A DNA stretch of 43,034 nucleotides from Deltaproteobacteria bacterium (GTDB lineage Bacteria > Desulfobacterota > Syntrophobacteria > BM002). The notes under the pieces were generated by a model. That model made no database searches. It saw nothing but the letters and a program-made list of their open reading frames with translations, and was not told the DNA's origin. Below are positions 17,613-28,566 of the stretch, in pieces. The stretch spans positions 1-43,034 of the forward strand of contig JAJDNT010000284.1 of NCBI GenBank assembly GCA_022340515.1. The letters are read 5' to 3'. A program made the translations under genes and the position numbers. Position 1 is the first letter of the stretch. Each line of letters starts with the position of its first letter.

Positions 17613-20168
17613 CTATCTTTTCCCTATGGGCGAGAGATTGTAGTCTCCCACTAAAAATCTGTTGACTAAGGGCTCAACGTCCTTTTCATCTTTGAGAGCC
17701 ATGTCCAATAGTCGGGTGCAACCGAGGAGCAGACCGATATTCTCCAGCTTGGCCTCTATGGCCGACTTATCATCCCTGGTGAACTGAGCCTCGATGAGAT
17801 CACCCTTAGTCTCTGTTCTGAAGCCGAGTTTTGAGAGAATCTCTTCCAGAAACTTCACCCGGAGTGAGCGGGAGTAAGGTTTTGCACCTCCTCCGGCGAA
17901 TCTGAGCATAATGTAGTTGTTATCATAGTCTTCACCACACAAAGTGTCCAAGACCACAAAATGATAACCGAAATGAATGTTAAGATTGAGATAGTCGGCG
18001 GATAAGATAGCATAACTGCCCAAACTGTCCAAAGGCACGATACCAGCACTTATCCGGTCGAACTCCTCCCAGTCGAAGTGTTTAAGTTTGGGGTCCCAGT
18101 AGAGGTCGGGATGCCCGAGCCCCTTCCAAAGGGCCCTGAATGGCACGCTGGCGATCTCCTCCAACTCTACCACTTTTTTGGTTCCAGCCTCCTGCCGGAG
18201 ACCTTCACCCACGTCAAGTAGATGAACTGTTATGGGAATTTCTGAAATCAGCTTTTTTACGCCCTTTTTCCCTCTCCTTCCCCGTCCCCCGCGAGAGAAC
18301 ATCTCATAGACGCTCTTTTCATGGGCGAATCTTAGAATGTCGTGCAAGGTCTCACAGCCCTCGGGAACAAAGGATTCTGCCGTGGAATCAACAAGATTAA
18401 GGGGAGAGATGTAGTCGAGAACTTCTTTCATGGTCGCCATTAAGGGGCTGCCAACCAGTAAGGATCTGGCTCCACAAGCACTCTCCAGGAGCTGCTGCAC
18501 AACACCTTGGTAAACCAACTTAGCGTCTACATAAACCGTGACTTTTTCTCCCGCTGTGAGTGTGCTCGTGGCATGACCAGTATTTACCAGGGTGGGAATG
18601 CCAAACTCTCTGGCCACCGAGGCAAAGTGCCCTGCCGGACTGCCAACATCAGTTATAACAGCAGCGATTTTTCCTACCACTTTTACCAAATCCGGCGACG
18701 GCACCTTGGCCACTACGATTGCTCCCTTAGGAAGAGTCTCCAGATCTTTGGGTCCTTTAACTTTGTAGACCTCACCAGCGGCAATGCCGCCGCAAGCCCT
18801 ATTGCCTCCTGAGAGTAACACCCGATTGTCCACCCCGATGTTGCTACAATCAATCATCTCCGGTTCGACATCTTCTATATGGAGTGGTCTGGACTGAAGA
18901 ATGACAAGCTTGCCTTGATTGTCCATGCACCACTCGATGTCCTGAGGGACCCCGTAAAAATCCTCCAGTCTGATTGCCCACTCAACCAACTTGCGAGCAG
19001 AATCATCATCCAAGGCCAGGTTCGCCGGCAGATCGTTCACCCCTGAGACTATTTGAATTCCTCCTGCACTTGCAGAGATCGCTTTGACAGGCTGAAATAT
19101 TTCATCGTCGCGCTCGAGTTTACAGGGTGGTTCCCTCTTTACCCTGATAACGCTAGGGGTGACACTGCCATCGACGAGCAACTTGCCCAGACCCCATGTG
19201 CAGTGGATCACTACGGTATCATCTTCTGGGTCTTCAGGATCCACCGTGTAGACCACCCCGCTCGCCCCGGCATCAATCATTTCCAAGACCAGTACCGCCA
19301 TGGGAGTCTCTCGGTCCGACAGCCCGTAGTTGATGCGATAGTTAAGGGCCCTTGGCGAATACTTGCTGGCAATTACCTCTTTGTATGCCAGGACCACTAG
19401 ATTGGGTTCCACGTTGAGCACTGACTCGTACTGACCAGCAAAGGATGCCGCCCCGTCCTCGCCCACAGCGCTACTTCGTACTGACACCCCGAGTCTTCCT
19501 TTATGCTCTTTTCTCATTTCTTTGAGAGCAGTGGTGATCTTCTCTTCGATGGCTATGGGTACCCGGGCTGAAAGTATTAGTTCCACCAAAACCTTGGATG
19601 TTTTCTCCAATGAACTGGCAGAATTGATGTCCAGGCGGGCCAGCTTATCATCAATTCTCTCGCGGAGATTGTTGGTTTCCAGGAAGCAATTGTAGGAGTT
19701 AGCGGTAATTACAAAGCCGCGGGGCACGGGGAGGCCCAAACTTTTTCGGTTGGCGGCCAAGTTAAAAGCCTTTCCGCCAACCAACAGGTGGCTCTCAAGG
19801 GTCAATTGATCTAGGGACAGAACGAAGGGTGGAGAGGAGTCGGGCAAATCAGGGGCCAAGATTTGTTTTATCTTGACATCTATTTTACGGAAGTAATTAT
19901 CAAGTCTCGGGTAACAAGTAGGGCAGATTTCGCTGAGCGACTCGACAACCTTGGCCACAGACAAGGACAACTCCTTCAAAGTGCGCTCTATTGCAGCAAA
20001 ATCGACTTTGAGCTGATCGTAGTAGATTTGTTCGATTTCGGCGATTAGCTCATGGCTCTTTTTGTCGTACTCCAGCAAATTTCTAAAAGCTTCATATTTC
20101 TCCTTGGCCAGAAGGCTGGGATCGAAAATTTTATGAGTCCAGTGTTTAAACAAATTGCTCACATACAT
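17613..20168 (-). CDS. PEP-synthase-like protein: PEP/pyruvate-binding ATP-grasp plus phosphohistidine swivel domain, with a C-terminus not recognisable as the PEP-utilizer TIM barrel
   Basis: VGGKAFNLAANRKSLGLPVPRGFVIT, SVRSSAVGEDGAASFAGQYESVLNV, VTDVGSPAGHFASVAREFGIPTLVNT; C-terminal about 290 aa differs from PpsA/PpdK. Confidence 0.8.
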   Translation of the reverse strand: MYVSNLFKHWTHKIFDPSLLAKEKYEAFRNLLEYDKKSHELIAEIEQIYYDQLKVDFAAIERTLKELSLSVAKVVESLSEICPTCYPRLDNYFRKIDVKIKQILAPDLPDSSPPFVLSLDQLTLESHLLVGGKAFNLAANRKSLGLPVPRGFVITANSYNCFLETNNLRERIDDKLARLDINSASSLEKTSKVLVELILSARVPIAIEEKITTALKEMRKEHKGRLGVSVRSSAVGEDGAASFAGQYESVLNVEPNLVVLAYKEVIASKYSPRALNYRINYGLSDRETPMAVLVLEMIDAGASGVVYTVDPEDPEDDTVVIHCTWGLGKLLVDGSVTPSVIRVKREPPCKLERDDEIFQPVKAISASAGGIQIVSGVNDLPANLALDDDSARKLVEWAIRLEDFYGVPQDIEWCMDNQGKLVILQSRPLHIEDVEPEMIDCSNIGVDNRVLLSGGNRACGGIAAGEVYKVKGPKDLETLPKGAIVVAKVPSPDLVKVVGKIAAVITDVGSPAGHFASVAREFGIPTLVNTGHATSTLTAGEKVTVYVDAKLVYQGVVQQLLESACGARSLLVGSPLMATMKEVLDYISPLNLVDSTAESFVPEGCETLHDILRFAHEKSVYEMFSRGGRGRRGKKGVKKLISEIPITVHLLDVGEGLRQEAGTKKVVELEEIASVPFRALWKGLGHPDLYWDPKLKHFDWEEFDRISAGIVPLDSLGSYAILSADYLNLNIHFGYHFVVLDTLCGEDYDNNYIMLRFAGGGAKPYSRSLRVKFLEEILSKLGFRTETKGDLIEAQFTRDDKSAIEAKLENIGLLLGCTRLLDMALKDEKDVEPLVNRFLVGDYNLSPIGKR

Positions 20169-20216
20169 AGCCTAACAAACCCACCAATCGCCTCTGGAGG
20201 CCAGCCTTTTCTGAGT

Positions 20217-20585
20217 TCACTCTTTCCCAAAACTCAGAATCTTCTCTACCTTTTCCTCTAGTTCGTCGATATCGACCGGTTTGACCAGATATTCACTCAC
20301 TCCTAACTCGAAGGCTTTCTGGGCCGTCTCCAAAGTAGGATAACCGGTCAACAATACTGCTCGGATCTGGGGTGTAATTTTTTTTAGTTCTTCGAGCACC
20401 TCAACTCCGAGTATTTTTTTCAGTCGGATGTCTATAATGGCTAGATCCACGCTATTGGCTCTGGCGTGCCCTATTGCTTCCTCTTCATCGGTAAAACCAA
20501 AAACTTTATGCCCTTTTCCCTCAAAGAGCCTCTTGAGCAAAACCACTGCATCAAGCTCATCATCAAGTACCAGTATATGGGCCAT
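20217..20585 (-). CDS. Single-domain response regulator (canonical receiver)
   Basis: MAHILVLDDELD...VDLAIIDIRLKK...AVLLTGYP...YLVKPVDIDEL. Confidence 0.9.
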   Translation of the reverse strand: MAHILVLDDELDAVVLLKRLFEGKGHKVFGFTDEEEAIGHARANSVDLAIIDIRLKKILGVEVLEELKKITPQIRAVLLTGYPTLETAQKAFELGVSEYLVKPVDIDELEEKVEKILSFGKE

Positions 20586-20624
20586 CTTTAGGTCCTCATA
20601 ATATTTTAACTTGGAAACAGCTAC

Positions 20625-21407
20625 TTAGAAAACAACTATGGGATCAACCGGATGGTGCTGGCAGGCCAGGGTGATCCTCAGACGGTCCCGCATCTGGCGG
20701 GAAAGCTCACTAGTAAAGGCATTCAAGACCCTCTCTGAGGAATTGTTGGTCTCACTCATATGAGCAAAGATAACCTCTTGTAGATTTTCGCTATAAACTT
20801 GAGAGAGAACTTTTACCGACTGCTCATTGGAAAGATGGCCGAATCTACTTCTAATTCGCTGCTTCACCGGCCAGGGATAGGGACCATTTTTCAGCATCTC
20901 AACATCATGGTTTGCCTCCAGAATCAAAATGGAGCACTGTTCAAGATGGCGACGGACCAAGTTGGTAGCCGCTCCCAGGTCCGTGCAAACTCCAACCTTT
21001 ACCGAGCCATTGTGCAAAGCAAACCCTACCGGGTCTGCGGCATCGTGCGAAATGGCAAAAGGATGAATGATCATGTCTCCAAGGGAGAAACTCCTGCCAG
21101 TGCAAAACTCCACTTTCTCCCCCAGTCGCCCCACCGTCTCCGGCAGATGAGCATAGGTTGGCTGGTTGAGATAAACCGGCAGTCTGTACCTCCTTGCCAG
21201 ACTACCTAGGCCTCGAACGTGGTCCAGATGCTCATGAGTGATGATGATTCCAGCAAGATCTTTGGGGTCCACACCCATAGTCGCCAGTCGCCGCTTTGTC
21301 TCCCGTCCACTTAGCCCGGCATCTATAAGTAGGCGCACCCTCTCAGTTGCGAGGTAGATGCTATTGCCTCTCGAGCCACTAGCTAAGACCGACAGCGTTA
21401 TTCCCAC
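20625..21407 (-). CDS. YycJ/WalJ-like metallo-beta-lactamase-fold hydrolase
   Basis: LASGSRGNSIYLATERVRLLIDAGLSGRE, HEHLDHVRG, LILEANHD. Confidence 0.85.
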   Translation of the reverse strand: MGITLSVLASGSRGNSIYLATERVRLLIDAGLSGRETKRRLATMGVDPKDLAGIIITHEHLDHVRGLGSLARRYRLPVYLNQPTYAHLPETVGRLGEKVEFCTGRSFSLGDMIIHPFAISHDAADPVGFALHNGSVKVGVCTDLGAATNLVRRHLEQCSILILEANHDVEMLKNGPYPWPVKQRIRSRFGHLSNEQSVKVLSQVYSENLQEVIFAHMSETNNSSERVLNAFTSELSRQMRDRLRITLACQHHPVDPIVVF

Positions 21408-21472
21408 TTTAGCCCCTGTTTACAGGCTATTCTAATTCGCAAGCCAGGTTTAAATCCGAATATCTAATATCT

Positions 21473-21531
21473 AAATCCTAAATGGTTCGACAAGCTCACC
21501 ACCCTGAGCCGAGTCGAAGGGCAAATTCAAA
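21473..21531 (+). repeat. TTCGACAAGCTC-type palindromic unit (21483..21521) nested in an AT-rich AAATCCTAAA/CAAAT repeat
   Basis: Direct comparison with the uninterrupted copy at 16253..16280. Confidence 0.7.
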
Positions 21532-21658
21532 TTTTCAAAATCCAAATGACCAAAACTGCAAAGTCATTCATTTATTCGATTTTCTTTTGAACATTTGCAC
21601 ATTTGTATTTCGGATTTGTTTGGTGCTTCGTGCTTCGGATTTAGAATTTCCGCTAAGC

Positions 21659-22147
21659 CTAGCGGCCGGTGTGCCCAAAGCCCCCTTCATTTCGTTCGGT
21701 TGTCTCCAGACTTTCCTTGAGTTCCCATTGTACCCGGTACACCCGGTTAACGATCATCTGGGCAATACGGTCGCCCCGGCGAATGGTGAAAGGGTTTTCA
21801 CCCAAATTGATCAGAGCCACCTTGATTTCCCCCCGGTAATCGCTGTCTATGGTTCCAGGTGCGTTGATCACTGCAAGACCATGGGCAACAGCCAAGCCAC
21901 TGCGGGCTCTCACCTGTCCTTCGAATCCCTCGGGTATGGCCACCGCTAGGCCGGTTGGTACCAAAGCAGCTGCTTGGGGCTGAATGGTCACATCTTCATC
22001 CACCGCAGCGAAAAGGTCCATTCCTGCTGCCCCACTACTCATATATTGAGGTAATGGTAGGTCTTGGTCAGCATCTCCCCTAAGGCGAGTGATAGGAATG
22101 GAGAGTGTTTGGTTTGGGGCTATTGTCCTTGGATTTGCTTTGGTCAT
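21659..22147 (-). CDS. dut: dUTP diphosphatase
   Basis: SSGAAGMDLFAA, RSGLAVAHGLAVINAPGTIDSDYRGEI, RRGDRIAQMIV. Confidence 0.94.
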   Translation of the reverse strand: MTKANPRTIAPNQTLSIPITRLRGDADQDLPLPQYMSSGAAGMDLFAAVDEDVTIQPQAAALVPTGLAVAIPEGFEGQVRARSGLAVAHGLAVINAPGTIDSDYRGEIKVALINLGENPFTIRRGDRIAQMIVNRVYRVQWELKESLETTERNEGGFGHTGR

Positions 22148-22232
22148 GGTAGGTCTACTGATTGCAGATTGTTATAGCTTCATTTTGCCTCAATCTGCAA
22201 TCTAAAATCTCAAATCCCCAAAGCTGCTGGGC

Positions 22233-23489
22233 TCAAATATTCAAATAGGATTGGTCTACATTTAGGCCATCTACCTGTCCCAGCAGCACCAAAGACATGT
22301 ACTCTGGCCGGAAGAGTTGTTGAGCTAGGGCCTGAACCTCTTCAATCGTAACACTTTCAAGACCAGCTTCTATTTCTTCATAGGGAACAAAACGGTCGAA
22401 AATAAACTCGTTTTTTGCAAGACGGCTCATCCGATTGTCTGTATTTTCTGCGGCCAGATAGATCCCTCCCTTGATATGCTCTTTTGCGGCTCGCAGTTCG
22501 GCGTCACTAATGGGATCTTCTTTGAAGCGGCTTAGTTCATGGCGAATCAAGTCAAGAGTTTCCTTGATATTTTGAGGCCTCACCGCCCCATAAATTCCCA
22601 CCATCCCAGCATCGCTGTGGGAAGAGAGGAAAGAGTAGATCGAATAGGCCAGTCCCCGCCGTTCCCTCACCTCTTGAAACAGACGTGAACTCATACTTCC
22701 GCCGAGGATTACATTTAATATACTGCAGCTGTAGCGCTCCTTTTCAACCAACGATGTCCCCCTGGCGCCAAGGCACAGATGGACCTGTTCTAGATCCCTT
22801 GGATAAAGTTCAACCCTGGAGCTGATAGTGGGAACCTTCCGATTGAGAGTATGTGAATGTCTCTTTATATTGTTAAAGGCAGGTTCCACCAGTTGGAGAA
22901 ATTTTTCATGATCCAAGTTGCCGGCTGCGCTCAAAACGATGCGATCAGGATGGTAGCCCCTATTCAAGTAGCCCAGAATCATCTCCTTGGTAAAGCTCTG
23001 CACTGTCTTTATGCTGCCAAAAATCGGGCGAGCCAGTGGATTGCCATCCCAGAAGTTGCGATTGAAAAGTATATGCACATATTCGTCAGGAGTTTCCTCC
23101 ACCATGTTTATTTCTTGGAGGATCACCTCTCGCTCCCGTTCAACTTCTGCGGGATCGAAAACGGAATGTAGGAAGATGTCGGATAGTATGTCCACCACTA
23201 GGGGTAGGTGAGTATCCAGCACTTTTGCATGAAAACAGGTATTCTCTTTGCTGGTGAAGGCGTTGGACATGCCCCCCACAGCATCAAGCTGTTTGGCAAT
23301 CTCCTGAGCACTTCTCCTTTGTGTCCCTTTGAAGAGCATGTGCTCAATGAAATGGGTCAGTCCACTTTCATTTTCTGTTTCATCCCGGGAGCCCAAATTC
23401 AGCCAGATACCCATGGAAACTGAATGCAGATGGGGAATCCACTCAGTCACCACCCGCATACCATTAGCTAGAACAGTTTTCTGATACAA
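22233..23489 (-). CDS. M16-family zinc peptidase (processing protease-like)
   Basis: HFIEHMLFKGT (HxxEH), GGMSNAFTSKENTCFHAKVL, REVRERRGLAYSIYSF. Confidence 0.92.
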   Translation of the reverse strand: MYQKTVLANGMRVVTEWIPHLHSVSMGIWLNLGSRDETENESGLTHFIEHMLFKGTQRRSAQEIAKQLDAVGGMSNAFTSKENTCFHAKVLDTHLPLVVDILSDIFLHSVFDPAEVEREREVILQEINMVEETPDEYVHILFNRNFWDGNPLARPIFGSIKTVQSFTKEMILGYLNRGYHPDRIVLSAAGNLDHEKFLQLVEPAFNNIKRHSHTLNRKVPTISSRVELYPRDLEQVHLCLGARGTSLVEKERYSCSILNVILGGSMSSRLFQEVRERRGLAYSIYSFLSSHSDAGMVGIYGAVRPQNIKETLDLIRHELSRFKEDPISDAELRAAKEHIKGGIYLAAENTDNRMSRLAKNEFIFDRFVPYEEIEAGLESVTIEEVQALAQQLFRPEYMSLVLLGQVDGLNVDQSYLNI

Positions 23490-23599
23490 TTTTCAGTTCC
23501 CTAATTGATGGCATAGAGCATGGGGCATAGGGCATAGAGATAAAATAAAAAACTCCATGCGCCATGCGCCATGCTCCATGCGGCGAACGCAGTGAGCCC

Positions 23600-25702
23600 T
23601 TAGTTGCGCACTTTGCTAAGAGATTCTCCTAGAGCGGCTTTTCGACTGAGACGAATTCGTCCGTCTCTATCTATTTCCAGCACTTTGACCAATACCTCGT
23701 CTCCTTCGTTAAGCACGTCTCTGACTTTTTGGACCCGTTTGTGATCCAACTGCGAAATGTGTATCAGACCATCAGTTCCAGGAAGTATCTCAACAAAAGC
23801 CCCAAAGTCAGTAATTTTCCGTACCTTCCCCAGATAAAGACCACCAACCTCTGCTTCAGCCGTAAGCTTTTCGATCATCTCCACCGCCTTTTCACAGCCG
23901 GCCAGGTCGGGACTCATAATGGTCACTTTACCGTCGTCTTCAACATCAATTTTGGTGTTGGTCTCGGCGATTATATTGCGAATTATCTTGCCGCCGGGAC
24001 CGATGACGTCGCGGATTTTGTCCGGATGTATTTGAATGCTCAGAACCCTAGGTGCGTAAGGTGAGAGTTCTTCACGAGGCACCGATATGGTCTTGTTCAT
24101 CTCCTCCAGAATGTGAAGCCGCCCCTCCTTGGCCTGAAATAAGGCCTGACGCATGACCTCCCGTGTTACTCCCGCAACCTTGATGTCCATCTGCAGGGCT
24201 ACAACTCCTTTGGAGCTACCGGTGACCTTGAAGTCCATGTCTCCCAGGTGGTCCTCATCGCCGAGGATATCGCTGAGAATGGCGACCCGGTCATCTTCCA
24301 TGATCAGACCCATGGCGATTCCAGCCACGGCTTCTTTCATCGGCACTCCCGCATCCATAAGGGCAAGGGAACTGGCACACACCGAGGCCATGGAGGAGGA
24401 ACCATTGGATTCTAACACCTCCGCCACCACCCGCACTGTGTAGGGGAAATCTTCATGGGAGGGAATTACTCTTTTCAGGGTTCTCTCAGCCAGAGCCCCA
24501 TGACCAATTTCCCTCCGGCTAGGTCCCCTAAGAAACCTGGCCTCCCCTACGCAATAGGGTGGAAAATTATAGTGGAGCATGAAACTCTTAAACTCATCAC
24601 CTTCCAAAGCCTCGATCTTTTGTTCGTCGGCGGAGGATCCCAAAGTCACCACAGAGAGCACCTGGGTCTCACCGCGAGTGAAAAGTCCGGAACCATGGGT
24701 ACGGGGCAAGCGACCAACCTGACAATCAATCTGCCGAATGTCTTTGGGCCCTCTGCCGTCTATCCTGGTCTTACGGGCAAGTGCCATCTCTCGCACAAAC
24801 TTCTTCTCCAGGTTATAGACAATCTCTCGAACTTCTGACTCTTTTTCAGCAAAGTCCGGTCCGAGTTTTTCCATGATCTCCTGGATCATGGCACTCCTGA
24901 GCAGATAGCGGGCTTCTTTCTCGGCAGTGGTGTTGGCTTCCTCAATGCGCTGTTGGGAAAGCTCTGCCACCCTGGCAGCTAGAGTTTGATCTTCCTCGAG
25001 GGGCTTGAATGTCTTTTTACTCCTGCCGCAGCGGGATTTCAGGCTCTCCTGCATATCCAGGATGGGCTGGATTGCTTCATGGGCGAAATAGAGGGCCTCC
25101 AACAAATCATCTTCACTGACAAATTGGGCGTTACCCTCCACCATGACGATTCCCTGACGGTTGCCCGCCACAGCCACATCGAGGTCACTCATTTCCAATT
25201 GGACTGCAGTTGGGTTGATTATCAGCTGACCATTGGCTCGACCTACCCTTACAGCACCTATCGGTCCTTGAAAGGGTATGTCGGAAATCTCCAGTGCCGC
25301 GGATGCCCCCACTATTGCTACCATTCCCGGGTCGTTATCGGGGTCGGCAGAAAGCACCGTGGCGATTACCTGGATTTCATTTCGATATTTCTTCGGGAAA
25401 AGGGGCCGGATTGGCCGATCAATAAGGCGGGAAGTCAGGGTCTCTCTCTCGCTGGGGCGACCGATTTCGCGGCGGAAAAAACCGCCAGGTATTCTTCCCA
25501 CGGCAAAGCCCTTTTCCATATAGTCCACACTAAGCGGCAAGAAATCAATGCCCTCACGTACCCTGTCCTCACCAACCGCAGTAATGAGAACAACCGTTTC
25601 TCCGTAGCTGGCTAATACGGCACCACTTGCTTGCTTTGCCAGCTCCCCGGTCTCCAGGCTGAATTTTCTGCCACCCACTTCGATTTCAACGATTTCCTTC
25701 AT
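23600..25702 (-). CDS. pnp: Polyribonucleotide nucleotidyltransferase
   Basis: Full-length PNPase with RNase PH repeats, KH ([16 protein letters not shown]) and S1 ([33 protein letters not shown]) domains. Confidence 0.97.
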   Translation of the reverse strand: MKEIVEIEVGGRKFSLETGELAKQASGAVLASYGETVVLITAVGEDRVREGIDFLPLSVDYMEKGFAVGRIPGGFFRREIGRPSERETLTSRLIDRPIRPLFPKKYRNEIQVIATVLSADPDNDPGMVAIVGASAALEISDIPFQGPIGAVRVGRANGQLIINPTAVQLEMSDLDVAVAGNRQGIVMVEGNAQFVSEDDLLEALYFAHEAIQPILDMQESLKSRCGRSKKTFKPLEEDQTLAARVAELSQQRIEEANTTAEKEARYLLRSAMIQEIMEKLGPDFAEKESEVREIVYNLEKKFVREMALARKTRIDGRGPKDIRQIDCQVGRLPRTHGSGLFTRGETQVLSVVTLGSSADEQKIEALEGDEFKSFMLHYNFPPYCVGEARFLRGPSRREIGHGALAERTLKRVIPSHEDFPYTVRVVAEVLESNGSSSMASVCASSLALMDAGVPMKEAVAGIAMGLIMEDDRVAILSDILGDEDHLGDMDFKVTGSSKGVVALQMDIKVAGVTREVMRQALFQAKEGRLHILEEMNKTISVPREELSPYAPRVLSIQIHPDKIRDVIGPGGKIIRNIIAETNTKIDVEDDGKVTIMSPDLAGCEKAVEMIEKLTAEAEVGGLYLGKVRKITDFGAFVEILPGTDGLIHISQLDHKRVQKVRDVLNEGDEVLVKVLEIDRDGRIRLSRKAALGESLSKVRN

Positions 25703-25896
25703 AATTTTGTTTCCTTTACCTCGGCAGCTTTATTTAGCAACAGGCCATTAAAAAACAATCTATGGCGACTTTTGCGGATCTCACTTTTTTGGCAAAGCTG
25801 CCTCTAATGGACATTTTTCCACTCAGCACATGGGGCTTTCTTGGTATAGATTGCCAAGAGATTCCCGCCATAACAATGAATGGACTCCTGTCTTGA

Positions 25897-26166
25897 TTAA
25901 CGACGAAGACCCAGTCGTTCAATAACCACTCGATAACGATCAATGTCTTTACGTTTGAGATAGTCTAGGAGACGGCGACGCTGCCCTACCAGTTTCAGCA
26001 ATCCTCTCCTTGAATGATGGTCTTTTTGGTGAGTTTTGAAATGCTCAGTGAGATAGTTGATCCGCTCGCTGAGCAAAGCTATCTGCACCTCCGGAGATCC
26101 AGTATCGGTCTCATGTGTCTTGAAGACCTCTATTACTTCCTTTTTCCTTTCAGCAGTAAGTGCCAC
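25897..26166 (-). CDS. rpsO: 30S ribosomal protein S15
   Basis: [56 protein letters not shown] start at 26166 with RBS preferred over 26190. Confidence 0.95.
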   Translation of the reverse strand: MALTAERKKEVIEVFKTHETDTGSPEVQIALLSERINYLTEHFKTHQKDHHSRRGLLKLVGQRRRLLDYLKRKDIDRYRVVIERLGLRR

Positions 26167-26267
26167 CGTTAATACCTCCTCGTGTTTCACACCTTTAGCT
26201 TATTCACCATTCCACAAAAAATTTTTTCCAAGATAGGGGGGCTTTTTTCCAAAATTTCAGATTCACC

Positions 26268-27254
26268 CTAAGAAATTAGCCCAAAAACGCGTAAAGTCTT
26301 GAATGTGATCTCACCTGCGTGCCCACCATTGCTGGCTTGACCCGATTTGGCAACCATGGCCACTAGCTTATTATCGGGGTCCAGGACCCTGTAGGGCCCT
26401 TCCAGGCTGGGTTTAGGTTCAAAAAACTCTGTGGAGCTCGGACTACCTCCTTGGCGGATATTGTTGGCAACCCCATAACTAACTCTTAATTCAGGATAGT
26501 CAGCCAGTGCCTCTGCTGGAGTGATCAGCCTTGGGCCAAGCTCGCCCTTTTCGACGATTTCCTTGAATTGCTCTAAAGGCAAGGCCTGTTTCAGATCAAA
26601 TCTTCCACTTGCCAGCCGGCGCAACTTACTCACATGCCCATTGCAGTTCAAGTGAAGGGCCAGATCCACTCCCAGGCTTCGCACGTAAGTTCCTTTAGAG
26701 CAAGTGACCTCAAATGTGACCTCAGGCCAGTTCAAGTCGCAGAGGTCAAGACTTTTGATCTTCACTGTGCGACAGGGTGGTTTTACATGGACACCTTGGC
26801 GCGCCAATTGATAAAGTCTTTGTCCGCCAACACGGACGGCTGAAAAGCGGGGTACGGTCTGCTCGATTTCGCCCACAAAAGCAGAACAGGCCCTTCTGAT
26901 TTCCCCCTTCGACAAGGCCACGCATGGATGGGTAGCCACCACCCTGCCGGTGTTGTCCTGGGTATCAGTCTCAACTCCAAAATGAACACTAAAACGATAG
27001 CTCTTCTCTTGGTCTAGGAGAAAGGGAGCGAGCTTTGTAGCCCCGTTGATCAGTATAATGAGAACTCCCGTGGCAAAGGGATCCAGAGTGCCACTGTGTC
27101 CCACCTTGGCCGCTCCCAGTGTTCTTTTTACCTCTTTAACCACATCATGGGAGGTCAAACCTGTCGGTTTATCTAAAACCACAACCCCATTAGCGGTGAA
27201 TTTACCCTGCCCGAGGGCTTGCTCTTTTGGCTGCAAACTTCGGCTCAAATTCAC
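26268..27254 (-). CDS. truB: tRNA pseudouridine(55) synthase
   Basis: VVVLDKPTGLTSHDVV, KVGHSGTLDPFATGVL. Confidence 0.95.
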   Translation of the reverse strand: MNLSRSLQPKEQALGQGKFTANGVVVLDKPTGLTSHDVVKEVKRTLGAAKVGHSGTLDPFATGVLIILINGATKLAPFLLDQEKSYRFSVHFGVETDTQDNTGRVVATHPCVALSKGEIRRACSAFVGEIEQTVPRFSAVRVGGQRLYQLARQGVHVKPPCRTVKIKSLDLCDLNWPEVTFEVTCSKGTYVRSLGVDLALHLNCNGHVSKLRRLASGRFDLKQALPLEQFKEIVEKGELGPRLITPAEALADYPELRVSYGVANNIRQGGSPSSTEFFEPKPSLEGPYRVLDPDNKLVAMVAKSGQASNGGHAGEITFKTLRVFGLIS

Positions 27255-28219
27255 TGCGACCCTCCAGCAATGAATTCTTCTGCCGCTGCTAAAATTTTCT
27301 CCACCACTTCGGGCAAAGACCCCTCGGCACGAAATGCTGCCGCATTGTGATGGCCACCGCCGTTATAGCTGCGGGCAAATTCGGCGACATTCAGCTTACC
27401 CCGCGACCTCAAGCTGACGTTTACCTTGCCCGAATCCATCTCTCTGAAAAAAATAGCCATTTCAGCGGTGCTTATACCTCTTGGATAATTGACGAAACCA
27501 TCGGTGTCCATGACCGTTGTCTCAGTCTCTTCCAGCATTTGCCGGCTCACTAGCATGGTAGCCAACCGCCCATTGGCTCGTAAAGTCAGTGTGTTTAAAC
27601 TTCTGGCCAACAATCGCAACCGCTCAGGGCTCATACTATCGTAGACCTCACTGGCAATCTTGTCCGGTGCCACTCCCAGGGCCACCATTTCTGCGGCTAT
27701 GTCCAGAGCTCTTGCCGTGGTGTTGGCAAAGCGAAAAGATCCCGTGTCTGTCAGGATAGCAGTGTAAATGTTCTCTGCAGCTTTCTTGCTCAAGGAAGCG
27801 GGGATCGCCTGAATAATTTCGTAGAGAATTTCCGCTGTGCTACTGCACTCTGGTCGAACTAGATTCAGCTGGCCGAAATCATCGCTTGAGCTATGGTGGT
27901 CGATATGGATGATTTTCTCGATGTTCTGGAGGACATCAGCAGCGTTGCCGATCCGGTCAAGTTCCCCGCAGTCCAGGACCACCGCCACATCAAATCTATC
28001 GGGGCCCTGGATCTCCCTTACTATCCGATCTGAATAGGGGAGAAATCGCAGAAACCCTGGGATCTCATCCTGACAGTAGGCCACCACCTCTTTGCCCATA
28101 TCCTCAAGCACCAAGGCGAGGGCCCCTAACGAGCCTATGGCGTCACCATCTGGGTTTACGTGGGTAGTCAGGAGAAAACGTTTGTTGTCTCTAAGCTCTC
28201 TGGCAATGGCCTCTATCAA
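27251..28219 (-). CDS. nrnA: DHH-family bifunctional oligoribonuclease/PAP phosphatase
   Basis: THVNPDGDAIGS, HIDHHSSSDDFG, GGGHHNAA. Confidence 0.9.
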   Translation of the reverse strand: MIEAIARELRDNKRFLLTTHVNPDGDAIGSLGALALVLEDMGKEVVAYCQDEIPGFLRFLPYSDRIVREIQGPDRFDVAVVLDCGELDRIGNAADVLQNIEKIIHIDHHSSSDDFGQLNLVRPECSSTAEILYEIIQAIPASLSKKAAENIYTAILTDTGSFRFANTTARALDIAAEMVALGVAPDKIASEVYDSMSPERLRLLARSLNTLTLRANGRLATMLVSRQMLEETETTVMDTDGFVNYPRGISTAEMAIFFREMDSGKVNVSLRSRGKLNVAEFARSYNGGGHHNAAAFRAEGSLPEVVEKILAAAEEFIAGGSQ

Positions 28220-28566
28220 TGGTCAGATTCCTTGAGCTCAGCAAGTAGCCGGTCAATATTGGATCCATGTTCAAGAGAAGCGTCAAAGTAAAATGAGATG
28301 TCAGGAATTCGCCTTAGCTGTAAGCGTTTACCCAGTTCACGTTTGACAAATCCTTTTGCCCTTTCTAGACCCACAGCTGTTTCACTTCTTTTCTCATCAT
28401 CACCTAAGAGACTGTAATATACCTTGGCATGTCGAAGGTCCGGCGAAACCTCAACATTGGTCAAGGTGATGCCAGCCAGGCGGGGATCTTTCACCCTGCG
28501 GAATAGCACCTCAGCCAGCTCTTTCAAGATGAGATCTGCAATCCGGTCCGCTCTTTTGTGTTCCAT
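28216..28566 (-). CDS. rbfA: Ribosome-binding factor A
   Basis: KDPRLAGITLTNVEVSPDLRHAKVYYS; position in the infB operon. Confidence 0.93.
   Translation of the reverse strand: MEHKRADRIADLILKELAEVLFRRVKDPRLAGITLTNVEVSPDLRHAKVYYSLLGDDEKRSETAVGLERAKGFVKRELGKRLQLRRIPDISFYFDASLEHGSNIDRLLAELKESDH

Noticed and set aside
21482-21949. 155aa (+) ORF
   Set aside because: Made of repeat sequence plus antisense to dut
24986-25615. 209aa (+) ORF
   Set aside because: Antisense to pnp, which is unambiguous
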